DNA of 64,000 nucleotides from the NCBI GenBank assembly GCA_003389215.1, contig QQVP01000135.1:19812-83811 (forward strand). The letters are read 5' to 3'. Position numbers and translations under genes: made by a program. This stretch comes from Planctomycetota bacterium. Its GTDB lineage: Bacteria > Planctomycetota > Planctomycetia > Pirellulales > UBA7805. This document shows positions 35,395 to 46,200 of the stretch, piece by piece. The notes beneath the pieces were generated by a model. It did not search any database. It saw only the letters and a list, made by a program, of their open reading frames with translations, and was not told the origin of the DNA. Every line of letters begins with the position of its first letter. Position 1 is the first letter of the stretch.

Positions 35395-36048
35395 GTCGGG
35401 GGTCCTTTGGTAAGCGGCCGGGCCACGTATGTTGGCCCAGGAGCCGCGGTCCCCCCGGCGGCGCGCGAGCATCTCCGCCGGCGGGAGACGCTCACGGCCC
35501 CATAATCGGCATAACCGGCCGCGAACTTTGAGCGAAATCTGAAATCCTGCCACCGCTGTCAGCGACAGCACGAGCGCCCCACGGGCAATGCGGCGTTAAG
35601 CTCGCTTAACGTCGTGAATAAGGTCGCGCCGGCGCGCGCTAAGCAGGCTGAACATTTCGCAATTCGGCCATGCCGCAGCTGCGACTTCAGAGGGCCGCCA
35701 CCAAGGCACGATATCTGCTGCCTGGAGGCGAAGTTGCGCCGATCGGCAGCCGACTTCGCGGCGAGCCGGCTCAGACGACGGAACGGAAACTGCAAGCTCA
35801 CCGGGTCAGACGACCACGGACAGCTGGCAGCGCCCGCACGCGAGCTTGGCCGGGGCCCGCAGCGTGATTTGCCATCCGCGGGCGTCGAACCAGACTGGAA
35901 GGGGCGTCGAACCAGACTGGGAAGCAGGACGCGAGTCGCACAAATCTAACGCAAACCACGCACGGTTGGGCCGACCGCCGGCCTCGCCGAACAAGAAGCC
36001 CGCCGCAGGCCCAACTCCAAATTACTGAAACTGAAGAGGCACCTGAAG
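35395..36048. other. Intergenic region with palindrome and short repeats
   Basis: This 654-base divergent spacer between the export lipoprotein and the prepilin-like gene contains an 18-base palindrome (35594-35611) and a 22-base-period direct repeat GGCGTCGAACCAGACTGG at 35881-35898 and 35903-35920. No open frame there has coding character. Confidence 0.5.
35594..35611. promoter_or_regulatory. Palindrome CGTTAAGC-TC-GCTTAACG, possible operator
   Basis: A perfect 8-2-8 inverted repeat about 200 bases upstream of the export lipoprotein start. Its arms are much less GC-rich than their surroundings, which favours a binding site over a chance GC hairpin. The regulator is unknown. Confidence 0.35.
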
Positions 36049-36252
36049 ATGACCAAGTTCAAGAGAGCTTCCCGCCGTCGCCGTCGCGGATTCCTCGCCT
36101 TTGAATGGATCCTGCTGATCACCTTGCTGGTCATCGGCATCGTGGGCGGTTTGGCCGCCGTGCGCGACTCGCTGATCGCCGAGCTCGACGAATTGGCCAC
36201 GGCGATCTCGAATCTCTACGACGACGAGAACGGGACCGTCCTTCCGGACTAG
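36049..36252 (+). CDS. Very short prepilin-like membrane protein
   Basis: A 67-residue protein with a basic leader (KRASRRRRRG). The prepilin peptidase-like cleavage site is G then FLAFE, with Glu at +5 as in type IV prepilins. The hydrophobic helix ILLITLLVIGIVGGLAAV follows, then an acidic tail. The size resembles Flp/Tad-type pilins rather than the long DUF1559 prepilins common in planctomycetes. A GAAGAGG sequence precedes the ATG. Its TAG stop (36250-36252) is part of a solo end of the 162-bp repeat family. No pilus-assembly genes are adjacent. Confidence 0.65.
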   Translation: MTKFKRASRRRRRGFLAFEWILLITLLVIGIVGGLAAVRDSLIAELDELATAISNLYDDENGTVLPD

Positions 36253-36265
36253 AGCGCGTCTCGTT
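36249..36265 (+). repeat. Solo end of the 162-bp repeat family
   Basis: CTAGAGCGCGTCTCGTT matches the left end of the full copies for 17 bases and then diverges. It supplies the stop codon of the prepilin-like gene. It may be an excision or degradation remnant. Confidence 0.55.
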
Positions 36266-36543
36266 CGCGTGCCCGTCGCTCGTTCGCAACTCGCCGTGCC
36301 ACTTCTGGTATCTCGCTACTGGCATCTCGCTGCGCCAGTGGTTAGTTTAAGGGGCCGCGCGGGCGGAAATCGTTCTTCTTGCTCCGCCCGTGCATCGCAT
36401 TGTGGCGTTGAGCCGCTGCTGTGAGACACGCGACGGTCCTTCTCGGGCGCGCGGCTCGTGCGGTTCGAGGCTTTGGAACAAGTGCCTCGGAACTTGCCGC
36501 CTGAGCCCCGTTTCTCCCCAGCATCCAGTGAGCGAGTAGATCG

Positions 36544-38010
36544 ATGGCACGCAAGGTCTCCGATAAACACGTCGCGGCATGGGCCGGTTTCGACTTGAGC
36601 ACGACCGGACTGGGAGTCGGCGTACGCAGCGCCGCCGGTGCCGAGGACTACGCCCATCTCGCCGTGCGGGGTGCTACGAAATGGAAAGGTGAACCGGCCT
36701 TCGAACTGGAGCACGTGCCCGGCATGATCCTGGCCGTGCTGAAGAAGCTCGAGCGGGCCGGCTGGGCCTTCGAGAAGACGGCCGTCTCGTTCGCGGTGCG
36801 CCAACACGACATGGCGCTACTCGACAAGACGCAGTCGCCGCTCATGCCTGCTCTTAGCTGGCAGTGCAACGCGGCGTCGAGCGAGGTCGCTCAGTTGCGA
36901 ACGCTGGGAGCCGAGGCAACGGTCGGCCGCATCGAGGAGCGATTTATCTTGCCCAAGCTGATATGGGTGCTGAAGAAAGCTCCCGCTCTGCGGTCACGCC
37001 TCAAGCACGTCATGACGACCGGCGATTGGATCGCCCTTTGTCTCACCGGGCGGGCACGGCTGAGCACCTCGGACGCGATCAGCAACGGCCTGCTGCTGCA
37101 GGCCAGCAAGCGTCTCGCCGCGGATGTGATGCGCAAGGCGAAGCTCCGACCCGAGTGGTTCCCCGACGTGCTGCAGAGTGGCAAGGCCGTGGGGCGTGTG
37201 TCTTCGCGCGTCGATCTGGGCGGCGACGACTGGGCGAAGGTCCGCGCGCTGCTGGCCGGTTCCCAGGTCGTGGCCGGCTTGGGCGACAATCACGCCACGG
37301 GCGTCGGCTGCGGACTCGACGAGCAGGACACCGCGACTATGGTTGTCTCGGCCGGAACCAGTGGCACGATCAACCGCGTCTGCCGACCGGCGGCGCAGCT
37401 GGCCGGCGAGGCGGCCTGTTTCGAATACTATCGCAGTCGCCTCCTGCTGATGATGCTGGCCGATTGCTGCAACTGGTACGACCGGTTCGTGGCCAAGTTT
37501 GCGGCGAAGTACAAGAGTCGCCTCGGCGAGCTGAACGACCTGGCCGCGGCCGCCGATCTGGGACGCGTGCAGCGCGTGCTGCACTCCGGCGGCAAGGAGA
37601 CGTACGCGCCCGCCTGGAACAAATTGTCGCTCGGCGAGAAGGTCGCCAGCACCCAGTTCTCGATCATGCTCGAGTTGCTGTTGCTCATCAAAGCGATGCA
37701 GCACGAAGTGGCCGGCGGCGAGCACGACGTGCAGCGATTCGTGCTCACGGGCGGCCTGAGTCAGTCCAAGTTCTTTCAGCAGGTGTTCTGTGCCGGGGTG
37801 CGATTGCTCGAGCCACGAGCCCGTGTCGAGCTGAGTGCCCGCAAGGGACCGCTGCGTTACCAAACGGCGGCCTACGGGGCGTTACTCAATGCGATGCGGC
37901 CGAGCGATCCGCACGCGGCTGAGGAGCTCTGTCCGGTGCGCGCCTGTGCGGCACCGCGCGGCGGCGATTTGAAGCAGCTGCAGTATCGGCTGCGGGCATG
38001 CGGACTCTGA
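36544..38010 (+). CDS. FGGY-family carbohydrate kinase (xylulokinase-like)
   Basis: A 488-residue sugar kinase with the N-terminal phosphate-binding GFDLSTTGLGVGV, a GDNHATGVG motif in the second half, the ATP-site SAGTSGT, and a C-terminal adenosine motif TGGLSQSKFFQQVF. FGGY kinases phosphorylate pentoses, polyols or methylpentoses; the substrate cannot be read. No transporter or isomerase lies next to it. The start ATG at 36544 puts the catalytic domain at the N-terminus. Confidence 0.88.
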   Translation: MARKVSDKHVAAWAGFDLSTTGLGVGVRSAAGAEDYAHLAVRGATKWKGEPAFELEHVPGMILAVLKKLERAGWAFEKTAVSFAVRQHDMALLDKTQSPLMPALSWQCNAASSEVAQLRTLGAEATVGRIEERFILPKLIWVLKKAPALRSRLKHVMTTGDWIALCLTGRARLSTSDAISNGLLLQASKRLAADVMRKAKLRPEWFPDVLQSGKAVGRVSSRVDLGGDDWAKVRALLAGSQVVAGLGDNHATGVGCGLDEQDTATMVVSAGTSGTINRVCRPAAQLAGEAACFEYYRSRLLLMMLADCCNWYDRFVAKFAAKYKSRLGELNDLAAAADLGRVQRVLHSGGKETYAPAWNKLSLGEKVASTQFSIMLELLLLIKAMQHEVAGGEHDVQRFVLTGGLSQSKFFQQVFCAGVRLLEPRARVELSARKGPLRYQTAAYGALLNAMRPSDPHAAEELCPVRACAAPRGGDLKQLQYRLRACGL

Positions 38011-38226
38011 GCGGTTTTTGGCGGAAAACCGCACGCTTCCGGCGTCGACCAAGTTTGACGCGATCGGCAAACTCCGGTTAACATACGGGTTACGTCGAGG
38101 ACGCCCCAGCCGCCGCCGACCACCTTCCGCGGCTCCCGCCCGGTGTCCTCTCCAGCCGTCACGGCCTGCCTCGTTGCTCCGACTTCGATGCGCGATGCCG
38201 GCCCGATTCGAAGCGGTGATGCGCGT

Positions 38227-41200
38227 ATGACGACCCTTCCGCTGCCACGTGAAGCACGGACCGCTCTCGGCTTGGCGTTCGCGCTGCGAACGTCTGCGGC
38301 CTGGCTTTTCTTTGTCGTTGCTCTCGGGGCACTTCCGTCCGCCCTGTTCGCGGAGGATGCCGCACAAACGAAAGTCGACTCCGCTGCCGCTACCGCCGCT
38401 ACCGAGCTCGACGCCGAAACCCGCGACTTCCTGGCGAATAAGGTCCAGCCGCTGCTGGCCGCGCGCTGTTACGAATGTCACGGACCGGACGCCGACGAAC
38501 CGAGTGGCGGTTTGCGACTCGATTCGCGAGCCGCCGTGCTGGCCGGCGGAGAGACCGGTCCGGCCATCGTTCCCGGCGACCCGCATCAGAGTTTGCTCAT
38601 CGAGGCGGTCGAGTATCGCGGTGCCTATGAAATGCCGCCTGATTCGAAGATGCCGGCGGGCGAGGTCGCGATTCTGGCCCGTTGGATCGAACTCGGCGCC
38701 CCCTGGATCGGCGAAGAGCCGGCCGCGGCAGCGATCGCCCGCGAGCCGTTCCCGCTCGCAGAGCGTCTCGAGAGTCATTGGGTCTGGCAACCAGTCAAAC
38801 CCGTCGCACCTCCAAAAGTCAGCGCCAACGATTTCACGCGGTCGCCGATCGATCGCTTTGTGCTGGCGGCCCTCGAAGAAAAAGAATTGAGTCCGGCGCC
38901 GCCGGCCGAACGTCGCACGCTGCTCCGTCGGGCCTGGTTTGACCTGGTCGGCCTTCCGCCCCCAGAGGAAGCGATCGAGGCGTTTGCCAGCGACCCGCGA
39001 CCAACGGCCGCAGCGTTCGCCGACGTCGTCGACGAATTGCTGGCCTCGCCTCACTTCGGCGAGCGCTGGGCCCGGCATTGGCTCGATCTGGTTCGCTTTG
39101 CGGAGACCCTGGGCCACGAGTACGACTACCCGATCGCGCACGCTTTTCAGTATCGCGACTACGTGATTCGCGCACTCAATGCCGACGTGCCGTACGATCA
39201 GTTCGTTACCGAGCACCTGGCCGGCGACCTCTTGAATCCGCCGCGACGGCACCCGACCGAGAACTACAACGAATCGATCATCGCCACGGGCTTCTGGTAT
39301 TTCTTCGAGGGGCAGCACGCCCCCGTCGACGCCCGGGCCGACGAGTTGCGGATCTTCGACAATCAGATCGACGTCTTTGGCAAGACGTTTCTGGGCATGA
39401 CGGTCGCCTGCGCCCGCTGTCACGATCACAAATTCGACGCGATCAGCACGGTCGACTATTACGGCCTGGTTGGTTTTCTAAAGAGTTCGCGACGTCAGGA
39501 GGCCCTGCTCGATCCGCACGGCCGCATTGCCGACGGCCGACAACGGCTCGCTGAAGAGTTCGAGGGGGCGGAGGCCGCGCTCCACAGGCAGCTGGCTGCC
39601 GAGCGCGTGGTCGACGCCGCCGGCTTTGCGCGTCAGCTTCGAAATGCGGCCGCATCGGATCAGGACGACGCCGAGCGCAACAACGAAATCGCAGGCCGCT
39701 GGCGGGCCGCGCTCGCAGACGAAGCGCTGGCCCAGCCGTCGCATCCGCTCTATGCCTGGCGACGTCTGTCGGCGGTTTCGGACGGCGAGTTCGACGAGGC
39801 GAAACAGGCCGTGCTCGCCGAACTCGTCGCGCTCGGGCAGCGCGCCGAAGAGCTCGATCGCCAGCAGCCGCTGATCGAAGACTTCGACGAAGGGCAACTC
39901 GACGGCTGGTTCGCCAGCGGGTTCGCGCTCGATACGACACCCGTCGCGAGCGGCACCTGGAACCGCGCAGCCGAGCGGCCCACGACACTGCCGTCCGGGA
40001 TTGTGCATAGCGGACAGTTGGGCGACCGACTCGCGGGCGTGCTCCGCTCCCCCACCTTCATCATCGAAGACCGACAGTTGCTCTACCGCGTCGCCGGACG
40101 CGGCGGCAAGATTCGCCTGATCATCGACGGCTACACGCTCGACGAACACAATCCGCTGCTGTTCAAAGGGGCCATGTTCGAGGTCGACACCGGCGGCCGT
40201 TTTCGCTGGCATCGTCAGGCTCAGGACGTGAGCAACTATGTCGGACATCGGGCCCACATCGAAATTATCGACGACGGCAAGGGCTTTGTCGCGGTCGACG
40301 AGATCCGATTTACCGACGGTACGGTGCCGCCGCCGCAGCGCGATAATCCGCTGGCCCGGCAGCTGCTTGCCGATCGTCGTGTCGATTCGCCATCGGCGTT
40401 GGCCGCGGGCTACGGCCGCCTGTGGCGAAGCGCCCATGCCCGGTGGCTGGCCGGGGAAGCCGACACCCACGAAGACGAGTTGGTCCGTTGGGCCCTCGAT
40501 CACGGGTTGCTTGTCGAAGAAGGTTCGTCACTTACAAGCGAATTGTCGGCCGCCCGCGAGCGGATGAATAAGCTCGATCGGGACATGCCGAAACCGCTGC
40601 GAGTTCTGGCGACCACGGAAGGGACGCCGGAAGACGAGTTCGTCCTGATCCGCGGCAACCACCGCACGCCGGCCGATCCCGCTCCGCGCCGCTTGTTGTC
40701 GGCGCTCGACGGCGTCGATTCGCCGCCCGTGCGGGGTAGCGGTCGTTTGGACCTGGCGGCCCGCGTTGTCGATCCTGGCAACCCGCTGACCGCCCGCGTT
40801 ATCGTCAATCGGCTCTGGCACCATCTCTTTGGACGCGGAATCGTGGCCAGTGTCGACAACTTTGGCGTGCTGGGACAGGCGCCTTCGCATCCGGAACTCC
40901 TCGACCATCTGGCGGCGGAGCTGGTCGCCGACGACTGGTCGCTCAAGCGGGCGATTCGTCGCATCATGCTCTCCTCCACCTATCAAATGTCGAGCAAGCC
41001 TCACGACGCGCGGGCCGAAGAGATCGATCCGACGAACGAGTTGTTGCATCGTCAGCGCGTGCGGCGGCTGCAGGGCGAAGTGATTCGCGACGCGATGCTG
41101 CAGATTGCCGGGCGGCTCGACCCGCAGATGTACGGTCGGAGCGTGCCGATTCATCTCACGCCGTTCATGGACGGGCGGGGCCGACCCGACAAGAGCGGCC

Positions 41201-41655
41201 CGCTCGACGGCAAGGGTCGCCGCAGCATCTACATCGAGGTGCGCCGCAATTTTCTCTCGCCGATGATGATCGCCTTCGACACGCCGATTCCGTTTGGCTC
41301 GGTCGGCCGACGCAACGTGTCGAACGTGCCGGCCCAACCGCTGATCTTGTTGAACGATCCGTTTGTACTACAACAGGCCAAGCGCTGGGCCCAATCGACG
41401 GCCGCTGCATCGAGCGGAGCCGTTGCGGTGGCCGCCACTCCGGAGGCCGCAGCGGCCGAGCGGATTCGTCGCCTGTTTGTGGCCAGCTTTGCCCGCACGC
41501 CGACCGCCGACGAGACGGAGGCCGCCTTGGCCTTCCTGCGGCAACAGGCTGCCGAGCGCGGCGGCGACGCCGCGGCCTGGCAAGACGACCTGCAGGCCTG
41601 GACCGATCTGTGTCACGTGATCTGGAACGTTAAGGAATTCGTGTTCATCAACTAG
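38227..41655 (+). CDS. Planctomycete cytochrome c (PSCyt1) / DUF1549 / DUF1553 protein
   Basis: A 1142-residue exported protein with a signal peptide (hydrophobic AAWLFFVVALGALPSALFA, mature start near 43). The cytochrome-type haem motif is CYECH at 81-85 within AARCYECHGPDADEPSGGLRLD. DUF1549 follows (SPIDRFVLAALE, GERWARHWLDLVRFAET). A lectin-like or spacer domain holds a beta-rich region near 560-670. DUF1553 is at the C-terminus (RVIVNRLWHHLFGRGIV, APSHPELLDHLA). The ATG at 38227 follows directly on the candidate leader; the frame is open upstream without signal features. It is the standard partner of the DUF1501 gene 65 bases downstream. Function undefined. Confidence 0.92.
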   Translation: MTTLPLPREARTALGLAFALRTSAAWLFFVVALGALPSALFAEDAAQTKVDSAAATAATELDAETRDFLANKVQPLLAARCYECHGPDADEPSGGLRLDSRAAVLAGGETGPAIVPGDPHQSLLIEAVEYRGAYEMPPDSKMPAGEVAILARWIELGAPWIGEEPAAAAIAREPFPLAERLESHWVWQPVKPVAPPKVSANDFTRSPIDRFVLAALEEKELSPAPPAERRTLLRRAWFDLVGLPPPEEAIEAFASDPRPTAAAFADVVDELLASPHFGERWARHWLDLVRFAETLGHEYDYPIAHAFQYRDYVIRALNADVPYDQFVTEHLAGDLLNPPRRHPTENYNESIIATGFWYFFEGQHAPVDARADELRIFDNQIDVFGKTFLGMTVACARCHDHKFDAISTVDYYGLVGFLKSSRRQEALLDPHGRIADGRQRLAEEFEGAEAALHRQLAAERVVDAAGFARQLRNAAASDQDDAERNNEIAGRWRAALADEALAQPSHPLYAWRRLSAVSDGEFDEAKQAVLAELVALGQRAEELDRQQPLIEDFDEGQLDGWFASGFALDTTPVASGTWNRAAERPTTLPSGIVHSGQLGDRLAGVLRSPTFIIEDRQLLYRVAGRGGKIRLIIDGYTLDEHNPLLFKGAMFEVDTGGRFRWHRQAQDVSNYVGHRAHIEIIDDGKGFVAVDEIRFTDGTVPPPQRDNPLARQLLADRRVDSPSALAAGYGRLWRSAHARWLAGEADTHEDELVRWALDHGLLVEEGSSLTSELSAARERMNKLDRDMPKPLRVLATTEGTPEDEFVLIRGNHRTPADPAPRRLLSALDGVDSPPVRGSGRLDLAARVVDPGNPLTARVIVNRLWHHLFGRGIVASVDNFGVLGQAPSHPELLDHLAAELVADDWSLKRAIRRIMLSSTYQMSSKPHDARAEEIDPTNELLHRQRVRRLQGEVIRDAMLQIAGRLDPQMYGRSVPIHLTPFMDGRGRPDKSGPLDGKGRRSIYIEVRRNFLSPMMIAFDTPIPFGSVGRRNVSNVPAQPLILLNDPFVLQQAKRWAQSTAAASSGAVAVAATPEAAAAERIRRLFVASFARTPTADETEAALAFLRQQAAERGGDAAAWQDDLQAWTDLCHVIWNVKEFVFIN

Positions 41656-41720
41656 CGTGTGAGCACATTGGTCAGCGAGACCGGCTCTGTCTCGCGACAA
41701 CAGAAGCAAGCGAAACCGCC

Positions 41721-43154
41721 ATGGCCCATTGTCGACGTTATCTCGAAGCTCCGCTCAGCCGCCGCGAAATGCTGCGTCGCGCCTCGAGTGGCTTCGGCGC
41801 CGTGGCGCTTTCGGCGCTGCTGACGGATCGCTCCTTTGCGGGTACTTCGGCCACGGGTCGTGATCCGCTCACGCCCCGCGACCCGCACTTCGAGCCGACG
41901 GCCAAGAACGTCATCTTTCTCTACATGAATGGCGGGCCGTCGCAGATCGACTCGTTCGATCCGAAGCCGCTGCTGGACAAAGAGAATGGACAACCCTTCA
42001 AAGCGAAGATCGAGCCGACGCAGTTCAACAACATCGGCAAGACGCTGGCCAGTCCCTGGAAGTTCCGCAACTACGGCGAAAGTGGCATCCCGGTCAGCGA
42101 TCTGTTTCCGCACATTGCTCAAAAGATCGACGACATCGCGGTCATCCGCTCGATGACGTCGAACTTCTCCGAGCACACGAACGCCAACTACTTCTTGCAC
42201 ACCGGCAGCGGTCAGCAAGGCCGGCCCAGCATGGGCGCCTGGGTCACGTACGGACTGGGCAGCGAGTGTCAGAATCTGCCGGGCTATGTCGTGCTCAGCG
42301 GCGGGCTTATCCCTTCCGGCGGTTTGGACAACTTCAACAGCGGGTTCCTGCCCGCCAGTTACCAGGGGTCGGTGTTCGCCGCGCGGGAAACGCCATTGGC
42401 GAACATTCGTCCGCTGGAAGCTTCGCCGCAGCTGCAACGCAACAAGCTCGACCTGCTGCGAAAGCTCGACGCCGGCGTGCTCGATCGCGTGGGACACGTC
42501 GACCAGCTCGAGTCGGCGATTGCCAATTACGAGCTGGCCGCGCGAATGCAGGCCGCCGTGCCCGAGCTAACCGACTTGCGCGACGAGACGCAGTCGACCA
42601 AGCAGATGTACGGGATGGAGGCCGACTTCAAGAACACCCGCATTTACGGTCGCAACTGCCTGATCGCCCGCCGGATGGTCGAGCGGGGCATTCGCTTCAT
42701 CGAACTTACCTGTACGCCCGGCAACGGCGATCGCTGGGATCAGCACGGTGGCCTCCGCGAGGGGCACACGAAGAATGCCCGCACCGTCGACCAACCGATT
42801 GCGGCGCTGCTGACCGACCTGAAGCAACGCGGCCTGTTGGAGAGCACGTTGGTGGTCTGGACGGGCGAATTCGGACGTACGCCGTTTGCCCAGGGCGTCG
42901 ACGGGCGGGACCACAATCCGTTCGGATTTTCGATGTGGATGGCCGGCGGCGGCATCAAGGGCGGCACCGTGTTCGGGGCGACCGACGAATACGGGTACAA
43001 GGCGATCGAGAATCGCCTGGAGATTCACGATCTTCACGCCACGATGCTGCACCTGTTGGGCGTCGATCACCTGCGGCAGACGTTCCGCTTCAGCGGGCGC
43101 GACATGCGATTGACCGACGTGCACGGCCACGTCATTCACGACGTGATCGCCTGA
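41721..43154 (+). CDS. DUF1501 family protein with Tat-type signal
   Basis: A 477-residue protein with an SRREMLRRA twin-Arg N-terminus (residues about 13-21), followed by GFGAVALSALL. The sulfatase/alkaline-phosphatase-like DUF1501 fold is indicated by NVIFLYMNGGPSQIDSFDPK and a later GEFGRTPFAQG with a metal-ligand-like DHNPFGF. These proteins accompany DUF1549/DUF1553 cytochromes in planctomycetes, and the pair is believed to act together outside the cytoplasm on complex carbohydrates, but the reaction is unknown. Confidence 0.92.
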   Translation: MAHCRRYLEAPLSRREMLRRASSGFGAVALSALLTDRSFAGTSATGRDPLTPRDPHFEPTAKNVIFLYMNGGPSQIDSFDPKPLLDKENGQPFKAKIEPTQFNNIGKTLASPWKFRNYGESGIPVSDLFPHIAQKIDDIAVIRSMTSNFSEHTNANYFLHTGSGQQGRPSMGAWVTYGLGSECQNLPGYVVLSGGLIPSGGLDNFNSGFLPASYQGSVFAARETPLANIRPLEASPQLQRNKLDLLRKLDAGVLDRVGHVDQLESAIANYELAARMQAAVPELTDLRDETQSTKQMYGMEADFKNTRIYGRNCLIARRMVERGIRFIELTCTPGNGDRWDQHGGLREGHTKNARTVDQPIAALLTDLKQRGLLESTLVVWTGEFGRTPFAQGVDGRDHNPFGFSMWMAGGGIKGGTVFGATDEYGYKAIENRLEIHDLHATMLHLLGVDHLRQTFRFSGRDMRLTDVHGHVIHDVIA

Positions 43155-43217
43155 GGCGTGCGGCCCCGCTCGCATCGTACCGGCGTGCGAATTTCGCGGC
43201 CGCCATCTATCCGACCG

Positions 43218-46200
43218 CTACTTGAGCGACAAGAGGTAGGCAATCAGGTCGCGCAGTTGCTCGGTCGAGATCTGCTTTTCGAGACCCTGCGGCATCAGCG
43301 AGAGTTGCTGCACGTCCATGGCCTCGATCTGATCACGCGGGATGCGCACGTCTTCCTTGCTCTGACGACGGACGTAGACGGCGTCGACCGTTTCCTTGCT
43401 GATCACCCCGTCGTAGGTCAGTCCGTCTTCGTGCAGCACCATGAAACGATCGTATCCGTTGGCGATTGTCGAGCTGGGATAGATGATCGATTCGAGCAAG
43501 TCCCGCTCGCGGCGGATGCGACCGATCAAGCTCAGGTCGGGACCGACCTCGGCACCTTCGCCACGGATGCGATGGCACGTCGCACAGGCGGCCTTATTGC
43601 TGAAGAAGACTTCACGACCCTTTTGCGGATTGCCACCGGTGATCTGCGGCATCAACTCCGCCAGCCGCTGAGCCTGTTGCTGCTGGGCCTCGGCCAGCCG
43701 GGTCATCAGGGGCTTGGCCGCCTCGAACACCTCGTCGGGATAGCGGGCCAGAAGCTTCTCGAGCCGCACCGGCGTGACGCTGCCGATGGCCGCGGCCTTG
43801 TCGAGGGCCGCGACGAGTGCCTTGCCGACGTCGGCCCGCCGTCCGTCTGTAGCCGCCGGAGCGACCAACGTCAGCCCGTTGAGAATGCCAAAGTTGCCCT
43901 CGAGGTCATGATCGCCCGCCGTCCAGCGAATCGTGACCGTTCCGTCTTCGCGAGGCTGCAATGCGTCGAAAAGAACGTGCGTGATGCCTGCCTCGTACGG
44001 TTCCTCGCTACTGCGAAGACCGCGATTGTTGCGAGTCGTCGATCCGGTGGCGTCGGTCAGCGTCACGTTCACGCCGCGATAGGCGGCTGGCTTCGGATAA
44101 GCGGTGCCGAAAAAGTAGAGCGCGTATCGCGTCTCCGGCCGCAAACCGGAAATGGTGAACTCGTTCTGGAACGACTGGTGTTCTCCGCCTCCGGCCGGCA
44201 AGCCGCTGTAGACAAAGTCATTCAACAGATCGTCGTACTTGGTCGAGCGGTAGGGCATCAGCTCTGCCCCGGTCACGCGGCTGAGCGACACGCCGCTGAA
44301 CGAGCCGTCGGAAGTTCGCAGCAGCTCGAAGCCCTGGCCCGAGATCGGATTCCAGCTGTTCCAAATCGCCCGATGTTCCTGCGGCTCGTCGAGGTAGGCG
44401 GCCACGCCGCGATGAGTCTTCGACTCGGGCGGCTGCACGTCCACGTTCACCACGATCGGCGCGCTGTCGCGCTCGAATCGCTTGAGCAGAGTCGGCAGCT
44501 CCAACGGACCGACGCGTTCGACAAGGCCCGCCACCGCAATCGTCTGCCCGCGATCCAGACGTGCCGAGGCCAACGCCTCGGCCGCCCGGGCACGATCGAC
44601 GGCCAAGACCTCCTCGTCGAACTGCGCCAGCAGGAACTCGAAGTCGGCCGCTGAGAGCGGGCGAGCGTGCTTGGCCGCGATGGCCAGGGCCGTCAGCCGC
44701 AGGGCCGCGTCGCGCTCCGCATCGCGGCTCAGCGACATCAGCTCATTGTCCAACTGGTCGGTGTCCTTGGCCGAGATGGTCGTCACAATCTGCTCGACGA
44801 GACCCGCATCGTCGCCTGCCAGCAGCGTCCGCAGGGCCGGCACAAATTGCGACGGCAGCGAGGTCAGATCGCTGGCCGCGAGCGCCTCGAGTACGAGTAA
44901 CTGGTTACCGGCGCGAGCGTCGGCTCGGCGAAGCACATCGACCATGCGGGCCTGGATGCCCGGCTTGCCGGCGAACGTCGTGCAGATGGCCCGCGCCAAC
45001 ACGGCGTCCTCTTCGGTCAGGTCGTCCGCCTCGAGCCAGCCGCGCAGCACCTTCTCGATCTCGCCGGCCCACGCGTCGCGTTTGCCGATCACATCGATCG
45101 CCGACTTGCGCAATAGCTGATCGGAGGTGTTCAGCAGCGGCAGCACCAAATCGTGCGTGAGCCGCTCGTCACCCATCTGATCGAGTGCGATCAGCGTCGA
45201 ACGCCGCACCCGGGTGTTTTCGTCGGCGAGTCCCGCCCGGGCGCCGTCGAAGTCGTCGATGCGGATCAAGGCGTGGATCTGGGCATGCATCAGATAGTCG
45301 TCGTTGTCCTCGCGTGCCAAACCTCGCAGCAGGGCAGGCACGGCGCGGCGATCTCCGATTTTGGCGATCGCTTCGGCGGCCGTGAGTCGCACTTGCGGAC
45401 TGCCCGACTCATAGAGCTCGACGATCTTGTCGACCGAGGCCCGATCGCGGAGCACGCCGAAACTACGAATCGCCGCCTGGCGGACCGATTCGCTTCGATC
45501 GCTCAGTGCCGCGTAAAGGCGACGTCGGGCCATCTCGGTGCCGATCCGTGAGAGCGACCAGACCGCGTTGCGACGCTGGCGCTCTGCGTCGGCAGTGGCC
45601 AGTAACTCGCCCAGCGCGGGCACGGCCTCATCGCCGCGACGGGCCAGGTGATCGATGGCTCGATCGCGGACGGTGGGTCGCGCGTCGTCGAGTCGCTCGG
45701 CCAGCTCCGCCGGCAGAGCGGCGTCCCATTCAAGCTTCAGTCCCCGCGGATCTTCGACGCGCGGCGCGCCCTTCTGACGGAGCCGGTAGATCGCACCGTA
45801 AATGTTCGGTTTGGCGATCTTCGACGTGGGGCAGCCGAAGTAGAGCCAGCCGCCCGTGTCGATCATCAACAAGCTGCCGTCGGCGTCTTCGAAGATGTCG
45901 GTCGGATGGAAGTCGATCGACTCACTACTGATGAAGTCCTCATCGCGCTTGGGCAGGAACGACGAGCCGTGGCGTTCCAACTCAACCCGCACCACGCGAT
46001 GCGTATTGAACTGACAGGCGAAGACGTTTTGATGCCACTCGTCGCTCAACGTCGTGTTGCGAACCCGCATCAGTCCGGCCGGGGCGACTTGACCCCAACG
46101 ACAGACCGCCGGAATGCGATAGCCTGTCTCCGGCAGCAGCGCCTTGCCATAGACCTTCGTCGTCAAACAGCCTTCGATCCAGTGAACCAACGCGTCGTGT

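Noticed and set aside
35614..35949. 111-codon frame in the spacer before the prepilin-like gene
   Set aside because: Composition is unlike neighbouring proteins, and it includes the short direct repeats as amino-acid repeats; probably non-coding.
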